From NCBI GenBank assembly GCA_002733665.1, contig NVWM01000007.1, positions 1 through 64,000 on the forward strand: 64,000 bases of DNA. The letters run 5' to 3'. The stretch's first letter is position 1. Each line of letters opens with the position of its first letter. Positions 42,787 to 51,873 of the stretch are shown here, piece by piece. Made by a program: the position numbers and the translations under genes. The notes beneath the pieces were generated by a model. That model did not search any database and was not told the origin of the DNA. It was given only the letters and a program-made list of their open reading frames with translations. This DNA is from Lutibacter sp. Its GTDB lineage: Bacteria > Bacteroidota > Bacteroidia > Flavobacteriales > Flavobacteriaceae.

Positions 42787-44175
42787 TTACAAATGGATCA
42801 CTTCATCATAAGCAGCAGCAACAGCTTCCATAACAGCCTCACTCATAGTTGGGTGTGGGTGAATAGTTTTTAAGACTTCATGTCCTGTTGTTTCTAACTT
42901 GCGTCCTAATACGGCTTCAGCAATCATATCTGTAACTCCAGCACCAATCATGTGGCATCCAAGCCATTCACCATATTTGGCATCAAAAATCACTTTTACA
43001 AATCCGTCAGTAGTTCCTGCAGCAGTTGCTTTTCCTGATGCTGAGAATGGGAATTTCCCAATTTTCAACTCATATCCAGCCTCTCTTGCTTTGGCTTCTG
43101 TTAATCCAACACTTGCAATTTCTGGTGTTGCATAGGTACATCCTGGAACATTACCATAATCAATTGGCTCAGTATGTAAACCTGAAATTTTCTCAACACA
43201 AGTAATTCCTTCAGCAGAAGCAACATGTGCCAATGCTTGTCCTGGAACTACATCTCCAATTGCATAGTATCCTGGAATATTAGTTTGGTAAAAATCATTT
43301 ACCAATATTTTATCTCTATCAACTACAATTCCAACATCTTCTAAACCAATATTTTCAATATTTGATTTTATTCCAACTGCAGATAATAAAATATCAGCCT
43401 CTAAAGTAATTTCTCCTTTTTTAGTTTTTACTGTTGCAACAACACCTTTTCCTGATGTATCAACCGATTCAACAGATGAACTTGTCATAATTTTAATTCC
43501 TGATTTTTTCAACGATTTTTCAAACTGTTTTGAAACATCAATATCTTCTACAGGTACTACATTTGGCATAAATTCTACGATTGTTACATCAGTTCCCATG
43601 GAATTATAGAAGTGAGCAAACTCAACTCCAATCGCTCCAGAACCAACAACAATCATACTTTTTGGTTGTTTAGGAAGGCTCATTGCTTCTCTATATCCAA
43701 TTACTTTTTTACCATCTTGTGGCAAACTTGGCAACTCTCTACTTCTTGCACCTGTTGCTATAATAACATGATCAGCATTGTACTCAGTAATTTTTCCGTC
43801 AGTATCAGTAACATCAACTTTTTTTCCGGTTTTTATTTTTCCGAAACCATTAAGAATGTCAATTTTATTTTTTTTCATCAAAAATTGAACGCCTTTACTC
43901 ATTCCTTCTGCTACACCACGACTACGTTTTATAACGGCTTCAAAATCTTTATCGATTGCTTCGGCTTTTAAACCATATTGATCTACATGTTTCAAGTAAT
44001 CAAATACTTGCGCACTTTTCAACAATGCTTTAGTTGGGATACATCCCCAATTTAAGCAAATTCCACCCAAACTTTCTTTCTCTACAATGGCAACTTTGAA
44101 ACCAAGTTGTGATGCTCTAATTCCAGTTACGTAACCTCCAGGACCACTTCCTATGATAATGATGTCGTATTTCAT
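42787..44175 (-). CDS. lpdA: dihydrolipoyl dehydrogenase
   Basis: A 462-residue flavoprotein (E3 subunit of 2-oxoacid dehydrogenases). FAD motif GSGPGGYVTGIRASQLG; redox disulfide GGICLNWGCIPTKALL (CxxxxC); NAD motif GSGAIGVEFAHFYNSMG; C-terminal active-site HPHPTMSEA. Length is standard. It is monocistronic, with its own promoter and terminator. Confidence 0.96.
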   Translation of the reverse strand: MKYDIIIIGSGPGGYVTGIRASQLGFKVAIVEKESLGGICLNWGCIPTKALLKSAQVFDYLKHVDQYGLKAEAIDKDFEAVIKRSRGVAEGMSKGVQFLMKKNKIDILNGFGKIKTGKKVDVTDTDGKITEYNADHVIIATGARSRELPSLPQDGKKVIGYREAMSLPKQPKSMIVVGSGAIGVEFAHFYNSMGTDVTIVEFMPNVVPVEDIDVSKQFEKSLKKSGIKIMTSSSVESVDTSGKGVVATVKTKKGEITLEADILLSAVGIKSNIENIGLEDVGIVVDRDKILVNDFYQTNIPGYYAIGDVVPGQALAHVASAEGITCVEKISGLHTEPIDYGNVPGCTYATPEIASVGLTEAKAREAGYELKIGKFPFSASGKATAAGTTDGFVKVIFDAKYGEWLGCHMIGAGVTDMIAEAVLGRKLETTGHEVLKTIHPHPTMSEAVMEAVAAAYDEVIHL

Positions 44176-44209
44176 ATAGTTATATTTTTATTGCTGATTT
44201 TTTCTTTTG

Positions 44210-44217
44210 CAAATTTA
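44210..44217 (-). promoter_or_regulatory. -7 promoter element of lpdA
   Basis: TAAATTTG on the minus strand fits TAnnTTTG, 34 bases before ATG 44175. Confidence 0.6.
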
Positions 44218-44304
44218 CTCTAAAATTAAAAGACTAAAAAATGGTAAGTATAAAATTATTGGAGTAATTACAGGTTGCCACTTGACTCTGTCATTTTTTT
44301 CGAC

Positions 44305-44328
44305 TAACTTACCTATCGTGCGATAAAG
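44305..44328 (+). other. motif shared with the DUF4238 upstream region
   Basis: TAACTTACCTATCGTGCGATAAAG resembles TAACTTACGTACGATAAAG at 13927-13945, upstream of the DUF4238 gene. Both lie ahead of isolated accessory genes. The remainder of the 324-base gap between lpdA and the Fic gene holds the lpdA promoter and the candidate Fic operators. Confidence 0.35.
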
Positions 44329-44410
44329 TTCATTATAACGGAACATTATCTTAACCATTAACCAAAATACCGTCGATGAAAAAATAATTTGATAAATAAA
44401 CTTGAATATT

Positions 44411-44458
44411 TTATCATTTCACAAAGTAATGATAAGAAAAATCGATTATCTTATCATA
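44411..44458 (+). promoter_or_regulatory. three TTATCATT/AATGATAA half-sites upstream of the Fic gene
   Basis: TTATCATT (44411), AATGATAA (44428) and TTATCATA (44451) form inverted and direct half-sites immediately upstream of the -7 element. The arrangement suits a dimeric regulator, possibly the HTH-containing Fic protein itself. Confidence 0.5.
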
Positions 44459-44464
44459 ATAAAT

Positions 44465-44472
44465 TATATTTG
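44465..44472 (+). promoter_or_regulatory. -7 promoter element of the Fic gene
   Basis: TATATTTG fits TAnnTTTG, 27 bases before ATG 44500. Confidence 0.6.
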
Positions 44473-44499
44473 TAAAGAAAATTAATATTTCTATACATA

Positions 44500-45573
44500 A
44501 TGGAATCCGAAAAACTAAAAAGATTACCTCTTAAACAAGATATTGAGACTAAAAAAGTTCTTAAGAAATTAGCTTCTGCTCACAGAGCATTAGCTGAGTT
44601 AAAAGGAATTGTGTCAAGTATTCCAAATGAAAATATATTAATCAATACTTTAGGTCTTCAAGAGGCTAAAGATAGTTCTGCTATTGAAAATATTATAACA
44701 ACTCACGATGACATATTTAAAGCTGAGTTAAATTTAGACGGATTCAAGTCTTTAAACGCTAAAGAAGTTCAAAACTATATTTCTGCATTAAAAAAAGGAT
44801 TTGGGTTAATTAAAAAAAATAAAATACTAACCAATAATGATATAATTGAGATACAATCAGAATTAGAAAAAAACAATGCTGGATTTAGAAAAGTTCCAGG
44901 AACTGCTTTGAAAAATGCAATAACTGGAGAAATTGTATATACACCACCACAAGATTATAATACAATTTTAGATTTAATGAAAAATCTTGAACAATACATA
45001 AATGATGAAAGTATGTCTGAGTTTGATATTTTAGTCAAAATGGCTATAATTCATTACCAATTTGAAAGTATTCACCCTTTTTATGATGGAAACGGTAGAA
45101 CTGGACGAATTATAAATGTGTTATATTTAGTAATGAATGATTTATTAAATTTACCTGTTCTCTATTTAAGTCGTTACATTATTGAGCACAAAGCAGGTTA
45201 TTATAAACTTTTACATGAAGTTCGAGAAACTGACAATTGGGAGAATTGGATTTTATATATGTTAGATAGTGTAGAACAAGTATCAAAAGAAACAATTATA
45301 CTGATTGGTAAAATAAAAAATTTAATATATGAGTATAAGAACTTATTGAGAAATAATTACAAATTTTATAGTCAAGATCTATTAAACAATTTATTTAAAC
45401 ATCCATATACAAAAATTGAGTTTATTGAGAATGATTTAGGTGTTTCAAGAATTACAGCGTCTAAATATCTCAACCAATTGGCCAAAGACAAAGTCCTTAA
45501 AAAAGAAAAATTAGGAACAGGGAATTATTACATTAATGAAAAACTAATTAGAATTCTAACGCTTAAAGATTAG
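44500..45573 (+). CDS. Fic family protein (class II, N-terminal inhibitory helix, C-terminal HTH)
   Basis: A 357-residue Fic protein. The inhibitory-helix motif S-S-A-I-E-N at 59-64 matches (S/T)xxxE(G/N). The catalytic motif HPFYDGNGRTGR begins at His192. The C-terminal winged-helix-like segment (FIENDLGVSRITASKYLNQLAKDKVLKKEK) may bind DNA. Such proteins usually transfer AMP to protein hydroxyl groups and are held inactive by the helix. The 188 bases after it contain no gene. Confidence 0.92.
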   Translation: MESEKLKRLPLKQDIETKKVLKKLASAHRALAELKGIVSSIPNENILINTLGLQEAKDSSAIENIITTHDDIFKAELNLDGFKSLNAKEVQNYISALKKGFGLIKKNKILTNNDIIEIQSELEKNNAGFRKVPGTALKNAITGEIVYTPPQDYNTILDLMKNLEQYINDESMSEFDILVKMAIIHYQFESIHPFYDGNGRTGRIINVLYLVMNDLLNLPVLYLSRYIIEHKAGYYKLLHEVRETDNWENWILYMLDSVEQVSKETIILIGKIKNLIYEYKNLLRNNYKFYSQDLLNNLFKHPYTKIEFIENDLGVSRITASKYLNQLAKDKVLKKEKLGTGNYYINEKLIRILTLKD

Positions 45574-45761
45574 ATACTTTGGCTAACACTGCATATAAAA
45601 AATTGCTTAATTCAATTAAATAGAATGATTCTAAAACAAAAAATATTAAATTTAAACATCGGAAAATTTTAGTCTAAAACCCGCAACTTTTCATATTCAA
45701 ACCCGATACATAAAATTAAACAATATAGGATCGTTATCTTCTTTTCTATATAAATATATAG

Positions 45762-47543
45762 TTACATTCTCTCAGGAACATCAATTCCTAAAAGGTTAAA
45801 AGCAGATTTTATAGTATCACTAACTTTTTTTGAAAGACGTGTTCTAAAGATTTTTTCGTCCATATTTTCACAACCAAGAATCGGTACACTTTGATAAAAT
45901 GAATTGTACGTTTTTACCAACTCATACGTGTAATTTGCTATCAATGCAGGACTGTGATTCTTTGCAGCATTCTGAATTACTTCAGGATATTGTTGCAAAG
46001 TTTTTATCACTTCTTTTTCCTTTGGATGTAGAGATACTTCGGCTTTGCTCAGTATGACATCGAAATCAAAATCTACTTTGCGTAAAATAGATTGAATTCT
46101 TGCGTATGTATATTGAATAAATGGTCCAGTGTTTCCGTTAAAATCAATTGATTCTTTTGGGTCAAATAGAATTTGTTTTTTAGGGTCAATTTTTAAGATA
46201 AAATACTTTAAAGCACCTAAACCAATAATTCGATATAATTTTTCTTTTTCTTCAGTAGAGTAACCTTCCAATTTCCCTAATTCCTCAGAAATTTCTCTTG
46301 CAGTATTTACCATTTCAACCATCAACTCATCAGCATCTACAACAGTTCCTTCTCTTGATTTCATTTTTCCAGAAGGCAATTCTACCATTCCGTAAGAAAG
46401 ATGTGAAAGGTTATCTGACCAATCGAAACCTAATTTTTTAAGGATAAGAAACAACACTTTAAAATGATAATCTTGCTCGTTCCCTACAGTATAGATAAGT
46501 GATTCTAAGTCATAATCTTTATAACGCTCAATGGCAGTTCCGATATCTTGCGTCATATAAACCGCTGTTCCGTCTGAACGTAAAACGATTTTTTCATCCA
46601 AACCATCATCAGTCAAATCTATCCAAACTGAGCCATCGTCTTTTCTGTAAAACACTCCTTTTTTAAGTCCGTCAGCAACAACATCTTTTCCTAATAAATA
46701 GGTGTTACTCTCGTAATAATTTTTATCAAAAGTGACACCTAAATTCTTATAAGTAACGTCAAAACCACCATAAACCCATTGATTCATTTTCTTCCAAAGG
46801 GTAACTACTTTTTCATCTCCTGCTTCCCATTTTATAAGCATTTCTTGTGCTTCTAATAAAATTGGAGCCTCTTTTTTTGCTACTTCTTCAGTTTTACCTT
46901 CAGCAATTAAAGTCGCAATTTCTTTTTTATATTCTTGATCAAACTTTACATAATAATTTCCAACCAATTTATCGCCTTTTAAGCCTGTACTTTCTGGAGT
47001 TTCTCCGTTTCCAAAACGCTCCCAAGCCAACATACTTTTACAAATATGAATTCCACGATCATTGATAATCTGTGTTTTATAGACTTTTTTTCCTGATGCT
47101 TCAATAATTTCAGCAACCGAATATCCTAATAAATTATTTCTAACATGACCTAAATGCAATGGTTTGTTAGTATTTGGCGAAGAATATTCAACCATTACTG
47201 CTTTGTTGTTAGGCGTTGATTTTACAGTCCCAAAATCTGCATCAGTATATAAAGTGTTGAAATCAGAAATAAAAGTAGCGTTAGAAATCACTAAATTTAA
47301 AAAACCTTTTACAACATTAAAATCAGTAATTTCATCAAGGTTTTCTTTTAAATATTCACCTATTTTAGTTCCTATTTCTACAGGATTTCCTTTGATAGTC
47401 CTCAGTAAAGCAAAAATTACTATTGTAGTATCTCCTTCAAAGTCTTTGCGTGTAGCTTGGAATTCAATAGTGTCAATAGCGACATCATAAATGCTTTTGA
47501 TTGCTTTTTTTGCGGCGGTTTCTATCGTATTTTGAATATTCAT
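45762..47543 (-). CDS. argS: arginine-tRNA ligase
   Basis: A 593-residue class I synthetase. The N-terminal ArgRS additional domain precedes the HIGH-type motif LHLGHVRNN near residue 122 (YSSPNTNKPLHLGHV). The KMSKS equivalent is MKSREGT. The DALR anticodon-binding domain ends with LLGIDVPERM, a typical ArgRS C-terminus. Start MNIQNTIETAAKKAI is normal. Confidence 0.96.
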   Translation of the reverse strand: MNIQNTIETAAKKAIKSIYDVAIDTIEFQATRKDFEGDTTIVIFALLRTIKGNPVEIGTKIGEYLKENLDEITDFNVVKGFLNLVISNATFISDFNTLYTDADFGTVKSTPNNKAVMVEYSSPNTNKPLHLGHVRNNLLGYSVAEIIEASGKKVYKTQIINDRGIHICKSMLAWERFGNGETPESTGLKGDKLVGNYYVKFDQEYKKEIATLIAEGKTEEVAKKEAPILLEAQEMLIKWEAGDEKVVTLWKKMNQWVYGGFDVTYKNLGVTFDKNYYESNTYLLGKDVVADGLKKGVFYRKDDGSVWIDLTDDGLDEKIVLRSDGTAVYMTQDIGTAIERYKDYDLESLIYTVGNEQDYHFKVLFLILKKLGFDWSDNLSHLSYGMVELPSGKMKSREGTVVDADELMVEMVNTAREISEELGKLEGYSTEEKEKLYRIIGLGALKYFILKIDPKKQILFDPKESIDFNGNTGPFIQYTYARIQSILRKVDFDFDVILSKAEVSLHPKEKEVIKTLQQYPEVIQNAAKNHSPALIANYTYELVKTYNSFYQSVPILGCENMDEKIFRTRLSKKVSDTIKSAFNLLGIDVPERM

Positions 47544-47566
47544 TTTGTCTAAAAAAAATTGAATTG

Positions 47567-47574
47567 CAAATTTA
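47567..47574 (-). promoter_or_regulatory. -7 promoter element of argS
   Basis: TAAATTTG on the minus strand fits TAnnTTTG, 23 bases from ATG 47543. Confidence 0.6.
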
Positions 47575-47659
47575 AGATAAAAAGACGTCTTTGCTTAACA
47601 ATAATATTATTTTAATTTGTAAACCTATAAGAAATTGATCTAAGACTATAATTGCTTTC

Positions 47660-47748
47660 GTCATTGCGATGGAGGAACGACAGATGCAATCTCCTTATTA
47701 ATAGTTAGATTGCCACATTTCACTTGAAAAAGTAAAATTCGCAATGAC
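47660..47748. repeat. REP-like palindrome (GTCATTGCGA type)
   Basis: Ends GTCATTGCGA (47660) and TCGCAATGAC (to 47748), with inner arms GCAATCT and AGATTGC. It fills the gap between divergent argS and the YkgJ-family gene. Confidence 0.8.
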
Positions 47749-47783
47749 GTTTTTATAATTTAGTTTTAGTAATATTGCATAAT

Positions 47784-48302
47784 ATGAAACCTACACCTGA
47801 AGAATTACAAATACTTGCAAAAGAAACACATGCTGAAACGAAAAAATACTTTCAAAACTTAAAAAAGCGTCAACAAAAAAGATTAGATCCATTGATGCAA
47901 GAATTGCATGAAAAGGAATTTGCAAAAACAGATTGTCTTGATTGTGGAAATTGTTGTAAAACGTCTAGCCCTATTGTTACAGAGAAAGATATTCAGCGTA
48001 TTTCTAAGCACTTAAAAATGAAAGAGCGTGATTTTATTAAACATCATTTAGAAAGAGATGAAGATGATTTTTATGTGATGCAGAAAGTTCCTTGCACATT
48101 TTTGGATACTGATAATTCTTGTTTTATTTACGATGTACGACCAAAAGCATGTAGAGAATATCCTCATACTAATAGAAAGAAATTTATTCAAATAACCGAT
48201 TTAACCTTACAGAATATTGAAATATGTCCTGCAGCCTACAATATTGTTGAAGCGCTGAAGAAACGTTTGCCGTTGGTATCTAAAGAAAAAAAGAGGATAT
48301 AG
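47784..48302 (+). CDS. YkgJ family cysteine-cluster protein
   Basis: A 172-residue protein from ATG 47784; an in-frame TTG three codons earlier is not needed. Cysteines are arranged as CLDCGNCC near residue 53, CTFLDTDNSCFIYDVRPKACREYPH and CPAA. They match the zinc- or iron-binding CxxxCxxCC family. Function is unknown; metal binding is likely. Confidence 0.88.
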   Translation: MKPTPEELQILAKETHAETKKYFQNLKKRQQKRLDPLMQELHEKEFAKTDCLDCGNCCKTSSPIVTEKDIQRISKHLKMKERDFIKHHLERDEDDFYVMQKVPCTFLDTDNSCFIYDVRPKACREYPHTNRKKFIQITDLTLQNIEICPAAYNIVEALKKRLPLVSKEKKRI

Positions 48303-48312
48303 TAGGCGTATT

Positions 48313-49626
48313 TTAATCATATATCAAATACTTTTCTCGTATTTTCTTAAAAACATCCAAATCTGATTCCCAAGATTTTCTAATTTCTTCTTCAGAAAGA
48401 CCTTGTTCTATTTGTTGTTGTAATTTTTTAGTTCCTGCCAATTTGGTGAAGAAAGAATTGAAAAGAGTCGCTTTATATGGATAGCCTTGAGCATTTTTAA
48501 AACTAGTATAATCTTTATTAAATGTAAGTAACCAACTTAAATCAATAGTACTTAAACGTTTATTTTCTGTTAAATCATAACCATAACAAACTCTATCTTG
48601 GTTTTTAGGGAATTTGCTACCAAAATTTGGTTTTGGTGTAAACGAGAAATTGTCTTTTTTACTGAATAGAGGCGAACCGACAATTTGAAATTGCAACTCA
48701 GTTCCACGGCCAACAGAAACATTAGTTCCTTCAAAGAAACACAAACTCGGATATAAATTTATAGAGGTATCATTTGGTAAATTAGGTGAAGGTTTAATAG
48801 TCAAATGAACTTTAGAATCGTGTTTGTAATTTTTTAATGGAATGACCGTCAAATCACATTTTAAATTATTTTCAAGCCAATTCTCACCATTTATCATCTG
48901 AGCATATTCCCCAATTGTCATTCCGTAAACAACAGGAACTGGATGCATTCCAACAAAACTTTTGTGCTCAATTTCTAACATTGGCCCATCAATATAATGT
49001 CCGTTCGGATTCGGTCTATCCAATACAATTACAGGAATATTTGCCTCTGCACAGGCTTCCATCACATAATGTAATGTAGAAATATAAGTGTAAAATCGTA
49101 CTCCAACATCTTGAATGTCAAATACAACAGTATCAACGCCTTCTAATTGTTCTTGTGTAGGTTTTTTGTTTTTTCCATATAGCGAAACAATCTCTAAACC
49201 AGTTTTAACATCTCTACCATCAGTAACTTTCTCTCCAGCATCTGCATCTCCTCTAAATCCATGTTCTGGAGAAAAAACTTTCTTAATTTTGATGTTATAG
49301 TTTGCATTTAAATAATCAACCAAATGATATTGAGTCATTGCAGATCCCATTGTACTATTGTCAACTCTTCTACGTTCTAAAACATTGATAACTGAAGTTT
49401 GATTGGCAACGATAGCAATGTTTTTGTTTTTGATAAAAGGAATATATTCCGAAATTCTATCAGCACCAACAATAATAATTGGTTGTTCTAATTGTATTTC
49501 CTTTGAAATTGTATCATTTTTATTTTCTGATGATTTTGAAGTCTGTTTATTAGCACAAGAAATCAAGAGTAAAAGCATCAGTATAACCGAAAAGAAATAT
49601 GTATTTTTGAATCGAAATAGGATCAT
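48313..49626 (-). CDS. DUF1343 lipoprotein, NamZ-type exo-N-acetylmuramidase
   Basis: A 437-residue protein with a lipoprotein signal (MLLLLISC). The DUF1343 domain has VFSPEHGFRGDADAGE, TGLEIVSLYG, FDIQDVGVRFYTYISTLHYVMEA and VLDRPNPNGHYIDGP. The family includes NamZ, which releases terminal N-acetylmuramic acid from peptidoglycan fragments. It probably serves cell-wall recycling. Its start lies only 8 bases from the divergent permease gene. Confidence 0.9.
   Translation of the reverse strand: MILFRFKNTYFFSVILMLLLLISCANKQTSKSSENKNDTISKEIQLEQPIIIVGADRISEYIPFIKNKNIAIVANQTSVINVLERRRVDNSTMGSAMTQYHLVDYLNANYNIKIKKVFSPEHGFRGDADAGEKVTDGRDVKTGLEIVSLYGKNKKPTQEQLEGVDTVVFDIQDVGVRFYTYISTLHYVMEACAEANIPVIVLDRPNPNGHYIDGPMLEIEHKSFVGMHPVPVVYGMTIGEYAQMINGENWLENNLKCDLTVIPLKNYKHDSKVHLTIKPSPNLPNDTSINLYPSLCFFEGTNVSVGRGTELQFQIVGSPLFSKKDNFSFTPKPNFGSKFPKNQDRVCYGYDLTENKRLSTIDLSWLLTFNKDYTSFKNAQGYPYKATLFNSFFTKLAGTKKLQQQIEQGLSEEEIRKSWESDLDVFKKIREKYLIYD
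49602..49609 (+). promoter_or_regulatory. -7 promoter element of the LolE/FtsX-like permease gene, inside the divergent gene
   Basis: TATTTTTG fits TAnnTTTG and lies 26 bases before the TTG start at 49635, inside the first codons of the divergent DUF1343 gene. Confidence 0.5.
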
Positions 49627-49634
49627 TATAGAAT

Positions 49635-50870
49635 TTGAATTACGAATTATTTATAGCAAAGCGAATTATTGCTGCCAAAGAGCATAAAGGTAGTATATCT
49701 TCACCGATTATAAAAATTGCAATTGTAGCAATAGCACTTGGAATTATTATAATGATGATTGCTATTGCTACAAGTGTAGGTTTACAAGAAAAGATACGTG
49801 ATAAAATATCAGGATTTAATGGTCATATACAATTGACAAATTTTGATACTAACAATTCTGAAATTACACTAACTCCAATCTCTACAGAGCAAGATTTTTA
49901 TCCAAATTTTATTTCGGTTGAGGGTGTTAAAAAAGTACAAGTTTATGCAACCAAAGCAGGAATTATAAGAACTAAAAAAAACTGGGAAGGAGTTGTAATG
50001 AAAGGTGTTGGAGTAGATTATGACTGGACATTTTTTAAAGATTATTTGGTTGAAGGTAGGCTACCGTCATATTCAGAAAAGCGTAGTTTAGAGGTGTTAT
50101 TATCACAGCATATTGCTGATAGAATGCAATTTAAAGTTGGAGATGAATTTAATACATTATTTTTAAAAGAAGACGCGAACAAACTTCCAAGTATTCGTGT
50201 TTTTAAATTAGTCGGAATTTATAATTCTGGATTTCAAGACTTTGATGAAAGCATAATGATTGGAGACATAAAGCAAATTCAAAGATTAAATAAATGGAAA
50301 GAAAACGAAGTTGGAGGATTTGAAATTTATATTGAAGATTTTGATAAAATAGAAGAAAAAGGAGACCTTATTTATACTGAAATTCCACCAAACATTAATG
50401 CTCAAACTATTACAAATAAGTTTCCAGGAATATTTGAATGGATAAAATTATTTGACACTAACACGCTGATAATCATTATTATAATGATATTGGTTGCTGG
50501 AATAAATATGATTACAGCATTGTTGGTTTTGATACTTGAACGTACTCAAATGATTGGAATCTTAAAAGCGCTTGGAAGTAATAATTGGAGTGTACGAAAA
50601 CTATTTTTATACAATGCTTCACATATTATTTTTAGAGGACTTTTTTGGGGAAATTTAATTGGATTATCTATACTTTTTATTCAGCACTACTTTGGTGTAA
50701 TCACCTTAAATCCAGAAACATATTATGTTGATGTTGCTCCAGTTTCAATAACTTTTGGAATGATTATTTTGTTGAACATTGGGACACTTCTTTTATGTTT
50801 AATAATGCTCATTATTCCTTCTTGGATTATTACAAAAATAAGTCCTGTAAAAGCCATAAAATTTGAGTAA
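49635..50870 (+). CDS. LolE/FtsX-type ABC transporter permease
   Basis: A 411-residue protein with one N-terminal transmembrane segment (~25-48), a large extracytoplasmic domain (MacB-PCD-like, ~50-265) and three C-terminal segments (~275-400). The last segments match the FtsX core (ALLVLILERTQMIGILKALGSNNWSVRKLFLYNA). The start is TTG (MNYELFIAKRI), which fits the usual N-terminus of these flavobacterial permeases. Likely part of a lipoprotein-release or export system; the ATPase is encoded elsewhere. Confidence 0.88.
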   Translation: MNYELFIAKRIIAAKEHKGSISSPIIKIAIVAIALGIIIMMIAIATSVGLQEKIRDKISGFNGHIQLTNFDTNNSEITLTPISTEQDFYPNFISVEGVKKVQVYATKAGIIRTKKNWEGVVMKGVGVDYDWTFFKDYLVEGRLPSYSEKRSLEVLLSQHIADRMQFKVGDEFNTLFLKEDANKLPSIRVFKLVGIYNSGFQDFDESIMIGDIKQIQRLNKWKENEVGGFEIYIEDFDKIEEKGDLIYTEIPPNINAQTITNKFPGIFEWIKLFDTNTLIIIIIMILVAGINMITALLVLILERTQMIGILKALGSNNWSVRKLFLYNASHIIFRGLFWGNLIGLSILFIQHYFGVITLNPETYYVDVAPVSITFGMIILLNIGTLLLCLIMLIIPSWIITKISPVKAIKFE

Positions 50871-50892
50871 ATTTGCTTTTTAATTTTTATTG

Positions 50893-51873
50893 ATGGAATA
50901 CGCGAAAAATATATTGGAGACTATAGGAAATACACCTTTAGTCAAATTAAATAAAATAGTTGAAGAGATTGATGCATTGGTTTTAGCCAAAGTAGAAACA
51001 TTTAATCCAGGAAATTCTGCTAAAGATAGAATGGCAGTTAAAATGGTTGAAGACGCTGAAGCAGATGGACGCTTAAAACCTGGAGGAACTATCATTGAAG
51101 GAACTTCTGGAAACACAGGAATGGGGTTGGCGATTGTTGCCATAATCAAAGGCTATAAATGTATTTTTGTAATGGCAGATAAGCAATCAAAAGAAAAGGT
51201 TGATATTATGCGTGCAGTTGGAGCAGAAGTTGTTGTTTGTCCAACAGATGTTGAACCAACGGATCCACGTTCTTATTATTCGGTTTCAAAAAGATTGGCA
51301 GCAGAAACGCCAAATTCTTGGTATGTAAATCAATATGACAACCCATCAAATGCATTAGCTCACTATGAGCAAACAGGCCCAGAAATTTGGAAGCAAACAG
51401 ATGGTAAAATCACACATTTTGTTGTTGGTGTAGGTACTGGAGGAACTGTTAGTGGAATAGGAAAGTACCTTAAAGAGCAAAATCCGGATATAAAAGTTTG
51501 GGGAATTGATACATATGGTTCGGTGTTTAAAAAATACCATGAAACAGGTATTTTTGACGAAAACGAAATATATCCATACATCACAGAAGGAATTGGTGAA
51601 GATATTTTGCCAAAAAATGTTGATTTTTCTATTATTGATGGTTTTACTAAAGTAACTGATAAAGATGCTGCAGTTTATACACAGAAAATAGCGAAAGAAG
51701 AAGGAATATTTGTTGGTAATTCTGCAGGATCTGCTGTGAAAGGATTACTTCAGTTAAAAGAACATTTCTCGAAAGATGATGTTGTGGTTGTACTTTTTCA
51801 CGATCATGGAAGTCGCTACATTGGGAAAATGTTTAATGATGATTGGATGCGTGAGAATAACTTTATTGATTGA
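50893..51873 (+). CDS. PLP-dependent cysteine synthase/cystathionine beta-synthase family protein
   Basis: A 326-residue fold-type II PLP enzyme from ATG 50893. The Schiff-base Lys is in NPGNSAKDRMAVKM (about residue 43). The substrate loop is EGTSGNTGMGLA and the phosphate-binding Gly loop is GVGTGGTVSGIGKYL. The C-terminal block EGIGEDILPKNVDFSIIDGFTKV and EEGIFVGNSAGSA look more like cystathionine beta-synthase cores than CysK. No CBS regulatory domains follow. It could run cysteine synthesis or the reverse transsulfuration step. Confidence 0.88.
   Translation: MEYAKNILETIGNTPLVKLNKIVEEIDALVLAKVETFNPGNSAKDRMAVKMVEDAEADGRLKPGGTIIEGTSGNTGMGLAIVAIIKGYKCIFVMADKQSKEKVDIMRAVGAEVVVCPTDVEPTDPRSYYSVSKRLAAETPNSWYVNQYDNPSNALAHYEQTGPEIWKQTDGKITHFVVGVGTGGTVSGIGKYLKEQNPDIKVWGIDTYGSVFKKYHETGIFDENEIYPYITEGIGEDILPKNVDFSIIDGFTKVTDKDAAVYTQKIAKEEGIFVGNSAGSAVKGLLQLKEHFSKDDVVVVLFHDHGSRYIGKMFNDDWMRENNFID

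Noticed and set aside
45574-45761. Recombination site (attC-like) after the Fic gene suggested by GGCTAACACTGCATATAAAA
   Set aside because: No integrase, no second copy and no R'/R'' box symmetry could be shown in this window.
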